A DNA stretch of 64,000 nt, taken from an uncultured Draconibacterium sp. GTDB taxonomy: Bacteria; Bacteroidota; Bacteroidia; Bacteroidales; Prolixibacteraceae. Both the position numbers and the translations under genes were made by a program. The notes under the pieces are model-generated. The model did no database searches. It saw only the letters and a program-made list of their open reading frames with translations, and was not told the DNA's origin. Positions 9,012-19,908 of the stretch are shown in pieces. Numbering within the stretch: position 1 is the stretch's first letter; the number at the start of each line of letters is the position of its first letter. The stretch spans positions 3,092,001 to 3,156,000 of the forward strand of contig NZ_OY781981.1 of assembly GCF_963677565.1 (NCBI RefSeq). Reading direction: 5' to 3'.

Positions 9012-12000
9012 ATGAAATACAGAATTAACTTATCATCTCAAAAAGCTTTGTCAGCTTTGATGAAGAACTGCTTGATAAAAACACTTGTAGTATTACTTGG
9101 GATTTTTATCAATTTATCATTGTTTGCTCAGGATACCAAAACCATAACGGGGACGGTTGTTGATGAGCAAGACAATCCGGTAATTGGTGCTACGGTAATT
9201 GTTAAAGGTACGCAGATTGGTGTGCCTACCGATTTAGACGGAAATTTTGAGCTGCAAGTTCCAACCGATAAAGAGATCCTGCTGATCTCGTTTATTGGAA
9301 TGGAGCCGCAGGAAATTAACATTGCTAACCAAACTAAACTGGAGGTTGTATTGGCACCATCGAGCGTACAACTGGAGGAGACTATTGTTGTTGGTTACGG
9401 CCAGCAAAAAAAGGAGAGTGTTGTTGGGGCAATCACCCAAACAACCGGAGAAGTGCTGCAACGCACAGCAGGTGTAACCGATATTGGAATGGCATTAACA
9501 GGTAACCTGCCGGGTGTAATTACAATTAACAGCTCGGGTATGCCGGGCGAAGAAGATCCGCAAATTATTATTCGTTCGGCAAGTTCGTGGAACAACAGCG
9601 ACCCATTAGTGTTGGTCGATGGTGTTGAACGTCCGATGAGCGGAGTAGATATGAACTCGGTTGAGTCGGTTTCAGTACTGAAAGATGCTTCGGCAACAGC
9701 GGTTTTTGGTGTGAAAGGTGCAAACGGTGTAATCCTGATTACCACTAAACGTGGTAAAGAAGGATCAGCACGTATTGATGTTTCGGCCAACATGACCATG
9801 AAGGTACCATCGAAACTTCCTAACAAACTGGATTCGTACGATGCTTTAATGGCACGTAACTATGCTATTGAGCACGAATTGGGTGTTTCTCCTGATTCGT
9901 GGGGATATATGACTCCACAGGATATTATTGAAAAATACCGTTACCCGGCTGATTTGGCCGAAGCCGAACGTTATCCGAATGTCGACTGGCAGGATGTACT
10001 TTTTAAAGATTATGCCATGTCGTACAATGCAAACATAAACGTATCAGGGGGTACTAAGTTTGTAAAGTATTTTGCATCGGCAGACTTTGCAAGCGAGGGC
10101 GACCTTTTTTATGTTTTCGATAATGGACGTAACTACGAATCGGGTTATGGCTACAACCGTATTAACGTACGTAGTAACCTCGATTTCCAGCTTACAAAAT
10201 CTACTGTTTTCAGGTTAAACCTGGCCGGCTCGAACGGACAAAAGAAAACTCCATGGGGACAAACCAATTCAGGCGACTGGGCTGTTGCACAGCAGTGGGC
10301 CGGAGCTTACAACATTGCTCCTGATGTGTTTTTGCCACAATATTCAGATGGATCATGGGGATTTTATCCAAACATCTCGAACGTTTCCAATTCGGCTCAA
10401 AACCTGTCGCTTTCAGGAACCATGCTTTCAACAACAACACAAATCAACACCGACTTCATTCTGGAGCAGGAGTTGGATTTTATTACCAAAGGCCTGAAGT
10501 TCCGTGGTGCTATTTCATGGGATAACACTTTTCTGGAGAATAACAGGGGGATTAACGACCTTTTTAACGATGCACAGCAAAAATGGATTGATCCTGCAAC
10601 CGGTATCGCCACCTACAAAAAGGAATATGAAAATAACAACAAATTCGATTTCCAACAGGGTGTGCTCTGGAATACGTCTGCTGGTTCAGTTCAAAACTAT
10701 GCAACACAACGTAACCTGGAATACCAGTTGCGTTTGAACTGGGATCGTCAGTTTGGTAACCATAGTGTTACCGCGATGGGTATGTTTAGCCGTAAAGAAC
10801 GCGCACAAGGTAACGTAATTCCTTCTTTCCGTGAGGACTGGGCGTTCCGTACTACATACGACTATAAATCGCGTTATTTCTTGGAGTACAATGGTGCATA
10901 TAACGGATCAGAAAGATTTTCCAAAGACTATCGTTTTGCCTTCTTTAGTTCAGGTGCGATTGGCTGGATGATCTCGGAAGAATCATTTATGGAAAATGTT
11001 GGATTCCTGGATATGTTAAAACTAAGGGCTTCGTATGGTGAAATTGGTGACGATAATATCAATGGTCGTTGGCTGTATCTTACACAATGGGCCTACGGAG
11101 GTAACTCATCACTTGACTTAAACCATGGAACCAGCCCTTACGACTGGTATCGTGAATCAACTGTTGGAAATCCTGATGTACGCTGGGAGACAGTTAAAAA
11201 GTTTAATGCCGGTGTTGACTATGCTTTCTTTGACGGGCTTTTGGCAGGTAGCGTTGAATACTTCCGCGATAACCGTGTTGATATTTTGATTAACGGAAAC
11301 GACCGTGCAGTTCCATCATATTATGGACCGACACCACCAACCGCTAACCTTGGAGAAGTAGAAACCAATGGGTATGAAATACAAGTGCGTGTAAATAAAG
11401 TACTGAATAACGGTGTTAGGTTGTGGGGAGATATGAGTATGACACATGCAGTAAATGAGATTATTGAAAGAGATGATCCTGCATTGTTCGAAGATTATCG
11501 TAAACAAGCTGGCTACAGCCTTGGACAAACAAGAGCTTACGTTGATGCAGGTTATTTTAATACCTACGATGCATTATACGGTAGCCCGATGCACGACACC
11601 AACGATCCATATAAAGTTCCCGGAGACTATAATATCCTTGATTTTAATGCTGATGGTGTAATTGATAGTAAAGATCAGATCCCTTATGGATATGCCGGAT
11701 CTCCACAAAATACTTACAACGCTACAGTTGGTGTTGAATGGAAAGGCTTTAGTGCATTTGTTCAGTTTTACGGTGTTAACAACGTAACACGTAATGTTCC
11801 GCTCACCAGTTTCGGAAGCAAGCTGAATACCGTTTACGATTTCGGAACGTGGTGGTCGCAAGAAACACCAAATGCTGATGTAACTGTTCCGCGTTGGTTG
11901 TCGGAGCCTAGCTATAATCAGGGTACTCAGTACTTGTTCGATGGTTCGTATGTTCGATTGAAAAATGCTGAATTAGCGTATACTATTAATGGAGGTTGGA

Positions 12001-12167
12001 TAAATAATATTGGCTTCCGCACCCTGAAAATATTTGTTAATGGTAACAACTTGTGGGTATGGTCGAAAATGCCTGATGACCGCGAATCGAACTTCGCCGG
12101 ATCAGGAGGACAGGGAGCTTACCCAACTTTGAAACGATATAATTTAGGAATAAGATTTACACTATAA
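9012..12167 (+). CDS. xusA: SusC-family TonB-dependent xylan receptor (XusA-like)
   Basis: A 1051-residue outer-membrane transporter that imports xylo-oligosaccharides with energy from TonB. Order: signal peptide (about 1-39, ..SLFAQ), a carboxypeptidase-D-like regulatory domain (about 43-118), the plug domain starting at ETIVVGYGQQKKE (about 122) through VLKDASATAVFGVKGANGVILITTKRG, then the 22-strand barrel to the C-terminal RFTL. It is first in the conserved Bacteroidota order xusA-xusB-xusC-xusD-xusE-xyn10C. The partner SusD starts 2 bp after its stop, so translation is likely coupled. Substrate is inferred from the hydrolases around it. Confidence 0.95.
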   Translation: MKYRINLSSQKALSALMKNCLIKTLVVLLGIFINLSLFAQDTKTITGTVVDEQDNPVIGATVIVKGTQIGVPTDLDGNFELQVPTDKEILLISFIGMEPQEINIANQTKLEVVLAPSSVQLEETIVVGYGQQKKESVVGAITQTTGEVLQRTAGVTDIGMALTGNLPGVITINSSGMPGEEDPQIIIRSASSWNNSDPLVLVDGVERPMSGVDMNSVESVSVLKDASATAVFGVKGANGVILITTKRGKEGSARIDVSANMTMKVPSKLPNKLDSYDALMARNYAIEHELGVSPDSWGYMTPQDIIEKYRYPADLAEAERYPNVDWQDVLFKDYAMSYNANINVSGGTKFVKYFASADFASEGDLFYVFDNGRNYESGYGYNRINVRSNLDFQLTKSTVFRLNLAGSNGQKKTPWGQTNSGDWAVAQQWAGAYNIAPDVFLPQYSDGSWGFYPNISNVSNSAQNLSLSGTMLSTTTQINTDFILEQELDFITKGLKFRGAISWDNTFLENNRGINDLFNDAQQKWIDPATGIATYKKEYENNNKFDFQQGVLWNTSAGSVQNYATQRNLEYQLRLNWDRQFGNHSVTAMGMFSRKERAQGNVIPSFREDWAFRTTYDYKSRYFLEYNGAYNGSERFSKDYRFAFFSSGAIGWMISEESFMENVGFLDMLKLRASYGEIGDDNINGRWLYLTQWAYGGNSSLDLNHGTSPYDWYRESTVGNPDVRWETVKKFNAGVDYAFFDGLLAGSVEYFRDNRVDILINGNDRAVPSYYGPTPPTANLGEVETNGYEIQVRVNKVLNNGVRLWGDMSMTHAVNEIIERDDPALFEDYRKQAGYSLGQTRAYVDAGYFNTYDALYGSPMHDTNDPYKVPGDYNILDFNADGVIDSKDQIPYGYAGSPQNTYNATVGVEWKGFSAFVQFYGVNNVTRNVPLTSFGSKLNTVYDFGTWWSQETPNADVTVPRWLSEPSYNQGTQYLFDGSYVRLKNAELAYTINGGWINNIGFRTLKIFVNGNNLWVWSKMPDDRESNFAGSGGQGAYPTLKRYNLGIRFTL

Positions 12168-12169
12168 TT

Positions 12170-14113
12170 ATGAGTACAATGAAAAATATACATAAGACGC
12201 TTTTGAAGAGTGGTGTACTGTTCATCATGCTGTTGGGGCTCTTTTCCTGCGAAGATTACCTGGATAAAGCACCGGAATCAATCGTATCGGAGGAGGTAGC
12301 GTTTAGTAATTTTACCAATTTCCAGGGTTATATTGAAGAGATTTATAACTGTATCCCTGATAAAGAAAAGAAATACTGGACCGCCTCATGGAACTGGGGT
12401 GACGATGAGCTGTTTAACCTTGAAGGTAGCTGGCACATGACCAACCAGGTTGATATTGGTAACTTCTGGGCATGGCAAAACAATGCTGCCACCTGGTTTG
12501 ACGATGATAATGCAAATCCAACTTCTACCAATAAATTTGATCATGGTTTGTATGCGCATGCATGGTATTGCATTCGTAAAGCGAATATGGGCCTCGAAAA
12601 TCTTGATCTGTTAACTGTGGCAACGCAGGAGGAAAGAGATTTTATTGAAGGACAGCTCTATTTTTTCAGAGCATGGTGGCATTTTGAAATGATGCAATAC
12701 CTTGGTGGTTTGCCTTATATTGATTACGTATTGCCTGCAGGTGAAAAATTGACTTTACCTCGACTGAGCTATCAGGAATGTGCAGATAAAGCAGGAGCCG
12801 ATTTAAGAAAAGCTGCCAACTTATTGCCAATCGACTGGGACGAAACAACAGTTGGTAAAAATACACTGGGTAAAAACCAGTTACGCGCCAATAAAATTAT
12901 GGCTTTGGGTTACCTGGGTAAAAACTACCTGTGGGCTGCAAGTCCGTTAATGAAAAACGGTGCCGAAACAGGCGGTGCTAATACCTATAATTACGACGAG
13001 GATTATGCACGCAAAGCTGCTGAGGCTTTTGGTGAGTTGCTGAACCTTGTTGAAGGTGGGCAAACACAATATGCATTGGTAGATTTTGATTATGAAGACA
13101 TTTATAATCACAAGAAATCAAGCGGTGTTGATACCAAGTACAGCGATATGTTTTATACTACCGGACAAAACTGGTTAATGCCGGGGTCTACAGAAGCTAT
13201 TTTCCGTGGTCCGTCAACCGATTACAACGGTAGTAACTGGAACACCACAAAAACCTTTGGACCAAAAGTAAAAGGTCTGGTAGAACACGATAACATCATT
13301 CACCATCCTACGGCTAACTACGTGAAGAATTATGGTATGGCCAACGGTTTACCATTGGATGATCCGGAATCGGGTTTTGATCCTGAATATCCGTTTAAAG
13401 ACCGTGACCCTCGTTTCTACCACGACATTGTTTTTGATGGATTTAAATATGTGAATGCCACAATGCCTGCTGACATGGAATATCTGCGTTACACAGGTTT
13501 GGCAACAAACGGAACAATGCGTAATCCTGCCGATGGTAGCCGAACAGGTTACCTGATTCAGAAACTGGTACCGCATACAGCCAATAAATACGATGGAGCA
13601 TATAACTGGAGTTATAACCTGCATACCTACCTGCCATACATGCGTTTAGGAGATATCTATACCATGTATGCCGAAGCATGTGCTGCATTTGGTGGTGCAT
13701 CAGGGAAAGCATCGAATTTCACAAAAACAGCTGAAGATGCGCTTAACACGCTTCGCGACCGTTGTGGAGCCGGCCATGTTGCCGCTTCATACACAGCAAG
13801 CCGCGAAAAATTCATCGACGAAGTGAGAAGAGAACGTGCTGTAGAGCTTTCATTCGAAGGCTTCCGTTTTAACGACTTACAACGTTGGTTGTTGCTTACC
13901 GAGTATCCTTACAATGTAAAAACTTCTCAAGAGTTTGACCGGGTAGAAGACCCTGATTTCTATGAGAACAATGACCCAAGAGATGCAAGGGTAGCTAACT
14001 TTAGAGAAGAAGTCATTTTAACACGTCAGTTTGGAGTTAAGCACTACTGGTTCCCGCTTAAAATCGAGGATGTTTCTATGTATCCTGAATTTGGGCAGAA
14101 TCCGGGCTGGTAG
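12170..14113 (+). CDS. xusB: SusD-family surface glycan-binding lipoprotein (XusB-like)
   Basis: A 647-residue outer-membrane lipoprotein that forms the lid of the preceding SusC channel and binds xylan fragments. The lipobox is LFSC with the acylated Cys near residue 27, followed by EDYLDKAPES, typical of SusD. TPR helices occupy the N-terminal half, and RERAVELSFEGFRFNDLQRW with a C-terminal NPGW end is the family signature. The start codon lies 2 bp after the SusC stop. No break or truncation is seen. Confidence 0.95.
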   Translation: MSTMKNIHKTLLKSGVLFIMLLGLFSCEDYLDKAPESIVSEEVAFSNFTNFQGYIEEIYNCIPDKEKKYWTASWNWGDDELFNLEGSWHMTNQVDIGNFWAWQNNAATWFDDDNANPTSTNKFDHGLYAHAWYCIRKANMGLENLDLLTVATQEERDFIEGQLYFFRAWWHFEMMQYLGGLPYIDYVLPAGEKLTLPRLSYQECADKAGADLRKAANLLPIDWDETTVGKNTLGKNQLRANKIMALGYLGKNYLWAASPLMKNGAETGGANTYNYDEDYARKAAEAFGELLNLVEGGQTQYALVDFDYEDIYNHKKSSGVDTKYSDMFYTTGQNWLMPGSTEAIFRGPSTDYNGSNWNTTKTFGPKVKGLVEHDNIIHHPTANYVKNYGMANGLPLDDPESGFDPEYPFKDRDPRFYHDIVFDGFKYVNATMPADMEYLRYTGLATNGTMRNPADGSRTGYLIQKLVPHTANKYDGAYNWSYNLHTYLPYMRLGDIYTMYAEACAAFGGASGKASNFTKTAEDALNTLRDRCGAGHVAASYTASREKFIDEVRRERAVELSFEGFRFNDLQRWLLLTEYPYNVKTSQEFDRVEDPDFYENNDPRDARVANFREEVILTRQFGVKHYWFPLKIEDVSMYPEFGQNPGW

Positions 14114-14156
14114 CCAGATTGAGTTAATGTATTATGTAATTATAATCGAATAAGCA

Positions 14157-17021
14157 ATGAAACATATACAAAAGAGATTCATTTTATTTGCCCTGTTTGC
14201 AGTAGTTCCGTTTTTAATGAACGCGCAAACTCCGGCAGGAAATGAAACGGATACGATCATTATAACCGATGACCCATTAGTGCAGGTACCTTTTCGTAAG
14301 GTAGCTCAAAGCGACATTTTGGGTGGTGTTTCGGTGGTCGATCTCGAAGAATTAACCAAAAAGAACTATAATACGTATAGTTTAGACAATATGCAGGGCT
14401 ATATTGGTGGTTTCACCGGTAATGCACTGTGGGGCATGGGTGACTACCTGGTATTGGTTGACGGTATACCGCGTGAGGCCAACAATGTGTTGCCAACCGA
14501 AATTGACCAGATCACTTTCCTGAAATCGGCTGCAGCCGTTGTACTTTATGGTAGCCGTGCTGCAAAAGGTGCAATTTTAATTTCAACAAAACGTGGTAAA
14601 AATACACCGCTTGAGATAAATGTACGTGCAAACACCGGTTTCCATGTATCAAAAAGCAATCCTTCTTATTTAGGATCGGCACAATACATGACACTATTTA
14701 ACGAAGCACGTGTAAACGACGGTCAGTCGCCTTTATACAGTGATGAAGAAATTTACCATTATGCATCAGGAAGCAACCCATACCGCTACCCGAATGTGGA
14801 TTTTTATTCATCGGATTACTTAAAGTCGTACTATAACCGTACCGATGTTTCTACCGAGATTTTGGGAGGTAACGAACGTGCCAAATTTTACACCAATATT
14901 GGATACTACCGCCAGGGCGATGTTTTTGACTTTGGCGAAGCTGCTGATAATTTTACCGACCGCCTGAATATTCGCGGTAATATTGATCTAAATCTGAATG
15001 ATTTTATCAGTGCCTATATCAATACAAATGCAACTTTCTATAATTCAAGAAGTGCAAATGCCACTGATCGTGATTCAAATGATGGTATTACCGACAATTA
15101 CTGGACATATGCATCAATCATGCGACCAAACAGGGTGTCGCCATTAATTCCACTTAATTTTATTGATCCAAACGATCAACAATCGTGGAATCTGGTAAAC
15201 GGTAGTGAAAACATCATTGGAGGTCAGTATTTTCTTGGAGGTACACAGGTGGATCAAACCAATGTATTTGCCGATTATTATGCGGGTGGTTACAGCAAGT
15301 GGACAAGCCGACAGTTTCAGTTTGATACCGGTTTAGATTTCGATCTGAGAGGAATTACTGAAGGATTAAAATTCCATACACAGTTTGCTGTTGATTATGC
15401 TACTTCGTATAGCACATCATATAATAATTCTTATGCAGTTTATGAACCAAGCTGGTACGATTACAACGGTACTGATGTTATTGCCGGTATAACGAAGTAT
15501 AATAATGATGAAAAATCGGGTCAGCAAAACGTTGGTGGAAGTACCAGCAATCAAACTATTGCGTTCTCTGGGTATTTTACCTACGACAAAACGTTTAATG
15601 CAGACCACAACCTGAATGCGATGTTAATTGCCTCGGGTTATCAAATAACTAATTCTGGTCAATATCACCGCACCAGCAGTGCAAACGCCGGTTTACAGTT
15701 AGGTTATAACTACAAGAAAAAGTACTATGCTGATTTTAGTGCATCGGTAATTCACTCGGCAAAACTGCCTGAAGGAAACCGCCAGGCATTGTCGCCAACT
15801 GTAAGCTTAGGATGGAAAATCAGTGAAGAGGATTTTATGGCCAACTCATCTGTATTTGATGAACTGAGCCTGAATGTGTCGGGAAGTATTCTGAATTCAG
15901 ACCTCGATATTGAAGATTTTTATATGTACGAAGCCACTTACACGCAGGCCAGCGGTGCATGGTGGGGATGGTACGATGGAGCATCGGAACGTTCAACCAA
16001 CTCGAAACGAGGCGGAAATGATGAACTGGACTTTGTAAAACGCAAAGAAGTATCGGCTACTTTGATGGCTTCGCTTTGGGAAAAACTTTTAACGGTTAAC
16101 ACTTCGTTCTTTATCAACTCTACTGAAGGATTGTTGATTACGCCGTCAACTATTTTCCCTAATTATTTCTTTACCTGGTGGCCCGAAGCTTCATTTATTC
16201 CTAACGTTAACTTCAACAACGATAAACGCGTCGGATTCGACTTTAATGTGAACGTAAACAAGCAGGTTGGCGAAGTAGATCTTACGTTGGGTGTTTCTGG
16301 TATTTATTATACGACTGAAGCTACACAACGTGATGAAAATTACGAATACGACTATCAGTACCGCGAAGGTTTAGCAATTGATGGAATCTGGGGATTGGAG
16401 AGTGAGGGATTATTCCAGAGTGCTGAAGAAGTTGCCAGTTCTCCTGAACAGAAATTTGGTGGAACAGTAAAACCCGGCGACATTAAATATGTGGATCAAA
16501 ACGGCGATAATGTAATCGACGATAAAGATCAGGTATACCTTGGTCGTGCAGGATGGAGTGGAGCGCCACTTACTTTGGGTGTAAACTTTACTGCGAAGTA
16601 CAAAGGCTTTACATTCTTTGCTCTGGGTACCGGAAATTATGGCGCTTATGCAATGAAAAATGACTCGTACCAATGGGTTTACGGAGATAGAAAATACTCG
16701 GAAGTAGTACTCGACCGTTGGACGGAAGAAACAAAAGCTACTGCTACTTATCCACGACTGACAACAGAAAACGGAAGTAACAATTTCCGCGATTCTGATT
16801 TCTGGATGTACAAAACCGACCGTTTTAACTTGGCGAAAGTACAGATCACTTACGATCTGCCAAAAAGCCTGATTCAAAACAGTTTGTTCGAAAATATCTC
16901 GACTTACGTAAGTGGAGCTAACCTGTTAACTATTTCGAAGGAAAAAGATATCCTGGAACTTGAATTTGACAGTGCTCCGCAAACGCGATTCTTTAACATT
17001 GGTTTAAAGGCCACATTCTAA
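14157..17021 (+). CDS. xusC: Second SusC-family TonB-dependent receptor (XusC-like)
   Basis: A 954-residue outer-membrane receptor, about 100 residues shorter than the first SusC because it lacks the carboxypeptidase-D-like N-terminal domain. After the signal peptide (1-23, ..FLMNAQ) the sequence passes almost directly into the plug (VLVDGIPREANNV, then SAAAVVLYGSRAAKGAILISTKRGK), then the beta-barrel ending in GLKATF. This matches the second, shorter receptor in known xylan utilization clusters. The gap from XusB is 43 bp and its SusD partner starts 25 bp after the stop. Confidence 0.94.
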   Translation: MKHIQKRFILFALFAVVPFLMNAQTPAGNETDTIIITDDPLVQVPFRKVAQSDILGGVSVVDLEELTKKNYNTYSLDNMQGYIGGFTGNALWGMGDYLVLVDGIPREANNVLPTEIDQITFLKSAAAVVLYGSRAAKGAILISTKRGKNTPLEINVRANTGFHVSKSNPSYLGSAQYMTLFNEARVNDGQSPLYSDEEIYHYASGSNPYRYPNVDFYSSDYLKSYYNRTDVSTEILGGNERAKFYTNIGYYRQGDVFDFGEAADNFTDRLNIRGNIDLNLNDFISAYINTNATFYNSRSANATDRDSNDGITDNYWTYASIMRPNRVSPLIPLNFIDPNDQQSWNLVNGSENIIGGQYFLGGTQVDQTNVFADYYAGGYSKWTSRQFQFDTGLDFDLRGITEGLKFHTQFAVDYATSYSTSYNNSYAVYEPSWYDYNGTDVIAGITKYNNDEKSGQQNVGGSTSNQTIAFSGYFTYDKTFNADHNLNAMLIASGYQITNSGQYHRTSSANAGLQLGYNYKKKYYADFSASVIHSAKLPEGNRQALSPTVSLGWKISEEDFMANSSVFDELSLNVSGSILNSDLDIEDFYMYEATYTQASGAWWGWYDGASERSTNSKRGGNDELDFVKRKEVSATLMASLWEKLLTVNTSFFINSTEGLLITPSTIFPNYFFTWWPEASFIPNVNFNNDKRVGFDFNVNVNKQVGEVDLTLGVSGIYYTTEATQRDENYEYDYQYREGLAIDGIWGLESEGLFQSAEEVASSPEQKFGGTVKPGDIKYVDQNGDNVIDDKDQVYLGRAGWSGAPLTLGVNFTAKYKGFTFFALGTGNYGAYAMKNDSYQWVYGDRKYSEVVLDRWTEETKATATYPRLTTENGSNNFRDSDFWMYKTDRFNLAKVQITYDLPKSLIQNSLFENISTYVSGANLLTISKEKDILELEFDSAPQTRFFNIGLKATF

Positions 17022-17046
17022 TAAGTAACACTAAAGAATTTTAACG

Positions 17047-18825
17047 ATGAAGAATATAATAAAATTAGTGGTTCTTGTACTTCTGTTCACTGCCTGCGAC
17101 GATATGTTCGAGCCGGCTTTGGAGAACAACAGGGGACTTGACGCGATGTACAACGAGCCTACATATGCACAAGGTATTTTGGCCAACGCATACATATTAT
17201 TGCCTTATTCGTCGACTCCAAATAGCGATGTGGCAACTGATGATGCAGTAACCAACGATAATGGAAACGACTATCTGGCAATGGCTACCGGTTCATGGAC
17301 AGCCAGTACTAATCCAATGTCGCAATGGCAAAGCAGAAGAAATGCTATTCAGTACATCAATCTGTTTTTAGCCAACACCGACGAGGTGGTTTGGAGTAAG
17401 GATGAAGTGATAAATACGATGTATAACGACCGTTTGAAAGGTGAAGCTTATGCGCTGAGAGCAGTTCAAATGTATTCGTTGTTATTGGCACATGGCGGTT
17501 GGACTGCCGGTGGCGAATTATTGGGTATTCCGATTATTACGGAACCAGAAACTGCTGAGTCAGACTTTAACCTGCCACGTAATACATTCCAGGAATGTAT
17601 CGACCAGATTATTGCTGATGCAAATACTGCTATGGATCTTTTGCCATTGGATTTCGGCGATATCTCTGATGGCGAAATTCCTTCAAAATACCAGTCGTTG
17701 GGAGTTACCAACGCCGGCGATTACAACCGGGTAAATGGTAACCATATGCGTGGCCGAATAACCGGACGTATTGTTGAAGCAGTACGCGCGCAGGCTGCAT
17801 TGTTGGCAGCCAGCCCTTCTTACAACAGTGGCACAACGGTATCCTGGGAAGATGCAGCAAATTTTGCTGCCGATGTTTTAGACCGTGTTGGCGGACCAAG
17901 TGGTTTGGCTGCCAATGGACATACCTGGTATGCCAATACAAGCGAAATAGAAGCACTGGCTTCAGGTGTAGCACCTCCTGAAATTATCTGGAGAGGCGAT
18001 GTTGGTCAGAATAACGACCTGGAAACCGATAATTTCCCTCCGTCTTTATATGGAAACGGACGTGTAAATCCAACACAAAACTTAGTTGATGCATTCCCAA
18101 CCGTAGATGGTTATCCAATTACTGATCCTTCGAGCAATTATGATCCTGCAAATCCGTATGCAAACCGCGACCCACGATTGAACGATTACATTGTGGTTAA
18201 CGAAAGTACACAGGGACCAAACAGCGATGTAATTATTACAGGGACATATAGCGATAACAACGATGGAATTAACAAGGAAAACGGATTGTCAACACGTACC
18301 GGTTATTACCTGCGTAAACTATTACGTTACGATTGTAATCCGAATCCGGAATTCGACACTGAGCAAAAGCATTATACCGCACGTATCCGTTACACCGAAA
18401 TATTTCTGGCATACGCCGAAGCGGCTAACGAAGCCTGGGGACCAACCGGAACAGGTGGAAATACATATTCTGCTTACGATGTTATTAAAGCAATCCGCGA
18501 AAGAGCAGGAATTGGCCTTGATAACGGAGATGCCTACCTGGAATCAGTTAAAGGCGATCAGGATGCAATGCGTGAGCTGATTAGAAACGAGCGTCGTATT
18601 GAGCTTTGTTTCGAGAATCACCGTTTCTGGGATTTACGTCGCTGGAACGTTGCGAACCTGAACGAAACGGCACTTGGTATGCAAATCGACGATCCGAATG
18701 GTACATATACTTACTCGCCAATTGATGTTGAGTCAAGAAATTATGCCGATTACATGTATTACGGACCAATTCCTTACGGTGAACTACAGAAATGGAGTAA
18801 CCTGGAACAAAATGCAGGTTGGTAA
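17047..18825 (+). CDS. xusD: Second SusD-family lipoprotein (XusD-like)
   Basis: A 592-residue surface lipoprotein paired with the second SusC. The lipobox LFTAC places the lipidated Cys at about residue 17, followed by DDMFEPALENNRG. It has the SusD features of N-terminal TPR helices, an RNERRIELCFENHRFWDLRRW segment, and a terminal NAGW. It differs clearly from XusB, so the two pairs probably prefer different oligosaccharide sizes or decorations; that preference is inference. Confidence 0.94.
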   Translation: MKNIIKLVVLVLLFTACDDMFEPALENNRGLDAMYNEPTYAQGILANAYILLPYSSTPNSDVATDDAVTNDNGNDYLAMATGSWTASTNPMSQWQSRRNAIQYINLFLANTDEVVWSKDEVINTMYNDRLKGEAYALRAVQMYSLLLAHGGWTAGGELLGIPIITEPETAESDFNLPRNTFQECIDQIIADANTAMDLLPLDFGDISDGEIPSKYQSLGVTNAGDYNRVNGNHMRGRITGRIVEAVRAQAALLAASPSYNSGTTVSWEDAANFAADVLDRVGGPSGLAANGHTWYANTSEIEALASGVAPPEIIWRGDVGQNNDLETDNFPPSLYGNGRVNPTQNLVDAFPTVDGYPITDPSSNYDPANPYANRDPRLNDYIVVNESTQGPNSDVIITGTYSDNNDGINKENGLSTRTGYYLRKLLRYDCNPNPEFDTEQKHYTARIRYTEIFLAYAEAANEAWGPTGTGGNTYSAYDVIKAIRERAGIGLDNGDAYLESVKGDQDAMRELIRNERRIELCFENHRFWDLRRWNVANLNETALGMQIDDPNGTYTYSPIDVESRNYADYMYYGPIPYGELQKWSNLEQNAGW

Positions 18826-18859
18826 TTTTCTGATTAATTAATTGAAAATATTGAGAAAT

Positions 18860-19894
18860 ATGAAAAAGATTAAAATTTTAATGATAGTGTCAGCCGGAAT
18901 TTTTGCAATGCTTTTCACATCTTGCGAAAACCAGGATGTCGATTTTCCGGACTTTGACTACAGCACCGTATATTTTGCTTATCAATATCCGGTAAGGACT
19001 ATTGTGCTGGGAGAAGATATTATCGACAATACGCTGGATAACGAGCATAAATGCTCAATTTACGCGACCATGGGGGGTGTTTACTCCAACGACCAAACCA
19101 TAGGAATCGACGTTACAGTTGATAATAATTTGTGCAACAATTTGTTTTTCGATGGCGATTTTACTTCGCCTGTTCAGACCATGCCAAGTAATTATTATTC
19201 TTTGGCAGCCGATCAGATCATTCTGGATAAAACCATACAAGATGGCGTTGAAGTACAATTAACAGATGCGTTTTTTGCTGATCCAAATGCCTTAAAAAAT
19301 ACCTATGTTATTCCGTTGCGAATGACCAATGTGGTAAATGCTGATTCTATCCTTTCAGGAGTTCCTAAGATTGACGGAGCTGTTAGAGGAAATGACACCG
19401 ACTGGGATGTTTTACCAAAAGACTTTGTGCTTTATTGCGTAAAATTCATCAATCCATGGCACGGAAATTACCTGCGCCGTGGTGAAGATGTGATTACCGA
19501 AGGCGGAGCAACCAGTACCGTTACCCGTGAGGCCGAATATGTTGAAGACGACGAAGTTGTGGCATTAAATACTGCCTCTTTAAACACGGTTGAATTTCCG
19601 GTTCCGCTTATTAACGAAAACGGTGAAAACGTAACCTGTACTTTGATGCTCACTTTCGATGATCAGAATGGTTGTACTATTACTTCAGCAACTGAAGGTT
19701 TTACTGCTTCCGGTAGTGGTTCTTTTGTTATCGATGGCGAGAAAAACAGCTGGGGAAACAAAGATCGTAATGCACTTTACCTGGACTATACCATAGATAT
19801 GGGTAGCAAAAGTTATGCAACAAGTGATATACTGGTTGTTCGTGACCGTGGTGTTGCAATGGAAACATTTTCACCATCATATAATGTAAACTAA
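18860..19894 (+). CDS. xusE: Surface lipoprotein, DUF1735-like (XusE-like)
   Basis: A 344-residue lipoprotein in the position of XusE, between the second SusD and the main xylanase. The ATG at 18860 is chosen over the TTG at 18842 because it begins a clean lipoprotein signal (MKKIKILM.., Cys in FTSC at about residue 22). The N-terminal half resembles the DUF1735/BT_3987 immunoglobulin-like domain of surface glycan-binding proteins; the C-terminal half (from WHGNYLRRGED) is a beta-rich jelly-roll-like domain. No catalytic motif is visible. The likely job is xylan binding at the cell surface. The domain naming is from memory of the family and is less certain than the gene's position. Confidence 0.75.
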   Translation: MKKIKILMIVSAGIFAMLFTSCENQDVDFPDFDYSTVYFAYQYPVRTIVLGEDIIDNTLDNEHKCSIYATMGGVYSNDQTIGIDVTVDNNLCNNLFFDGDFTSPVQTMPSNYYSLAADQIILDKTIQDGVEVQLTDAFFADPNALKNTYVIPLRMTNVVNADSILSGVPKIDGAVRGNDTDWDVLPKDFVLYCVKFINPWHGNYLRRGEDVITEGGATSTVTREAEYVEDDEVVALNTASLNTVEFPVPLINENGENVTCTLMLTFDDQNGCTITSATEGFTASGSGSFVIDGEKNSWGNKDRNALYLDYTIDMGSKSYATSDILVVRDRGVAMETFSPSYNVN

Positions 19895-19908
19895 TCGCTA
19901 AAATCAAG

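Noticed and set aside
16410..16877. 155-codon antisense ORF in the second SusC
   Set aside because: Completely covered by the SusC barrel coding sequence; no independent support.
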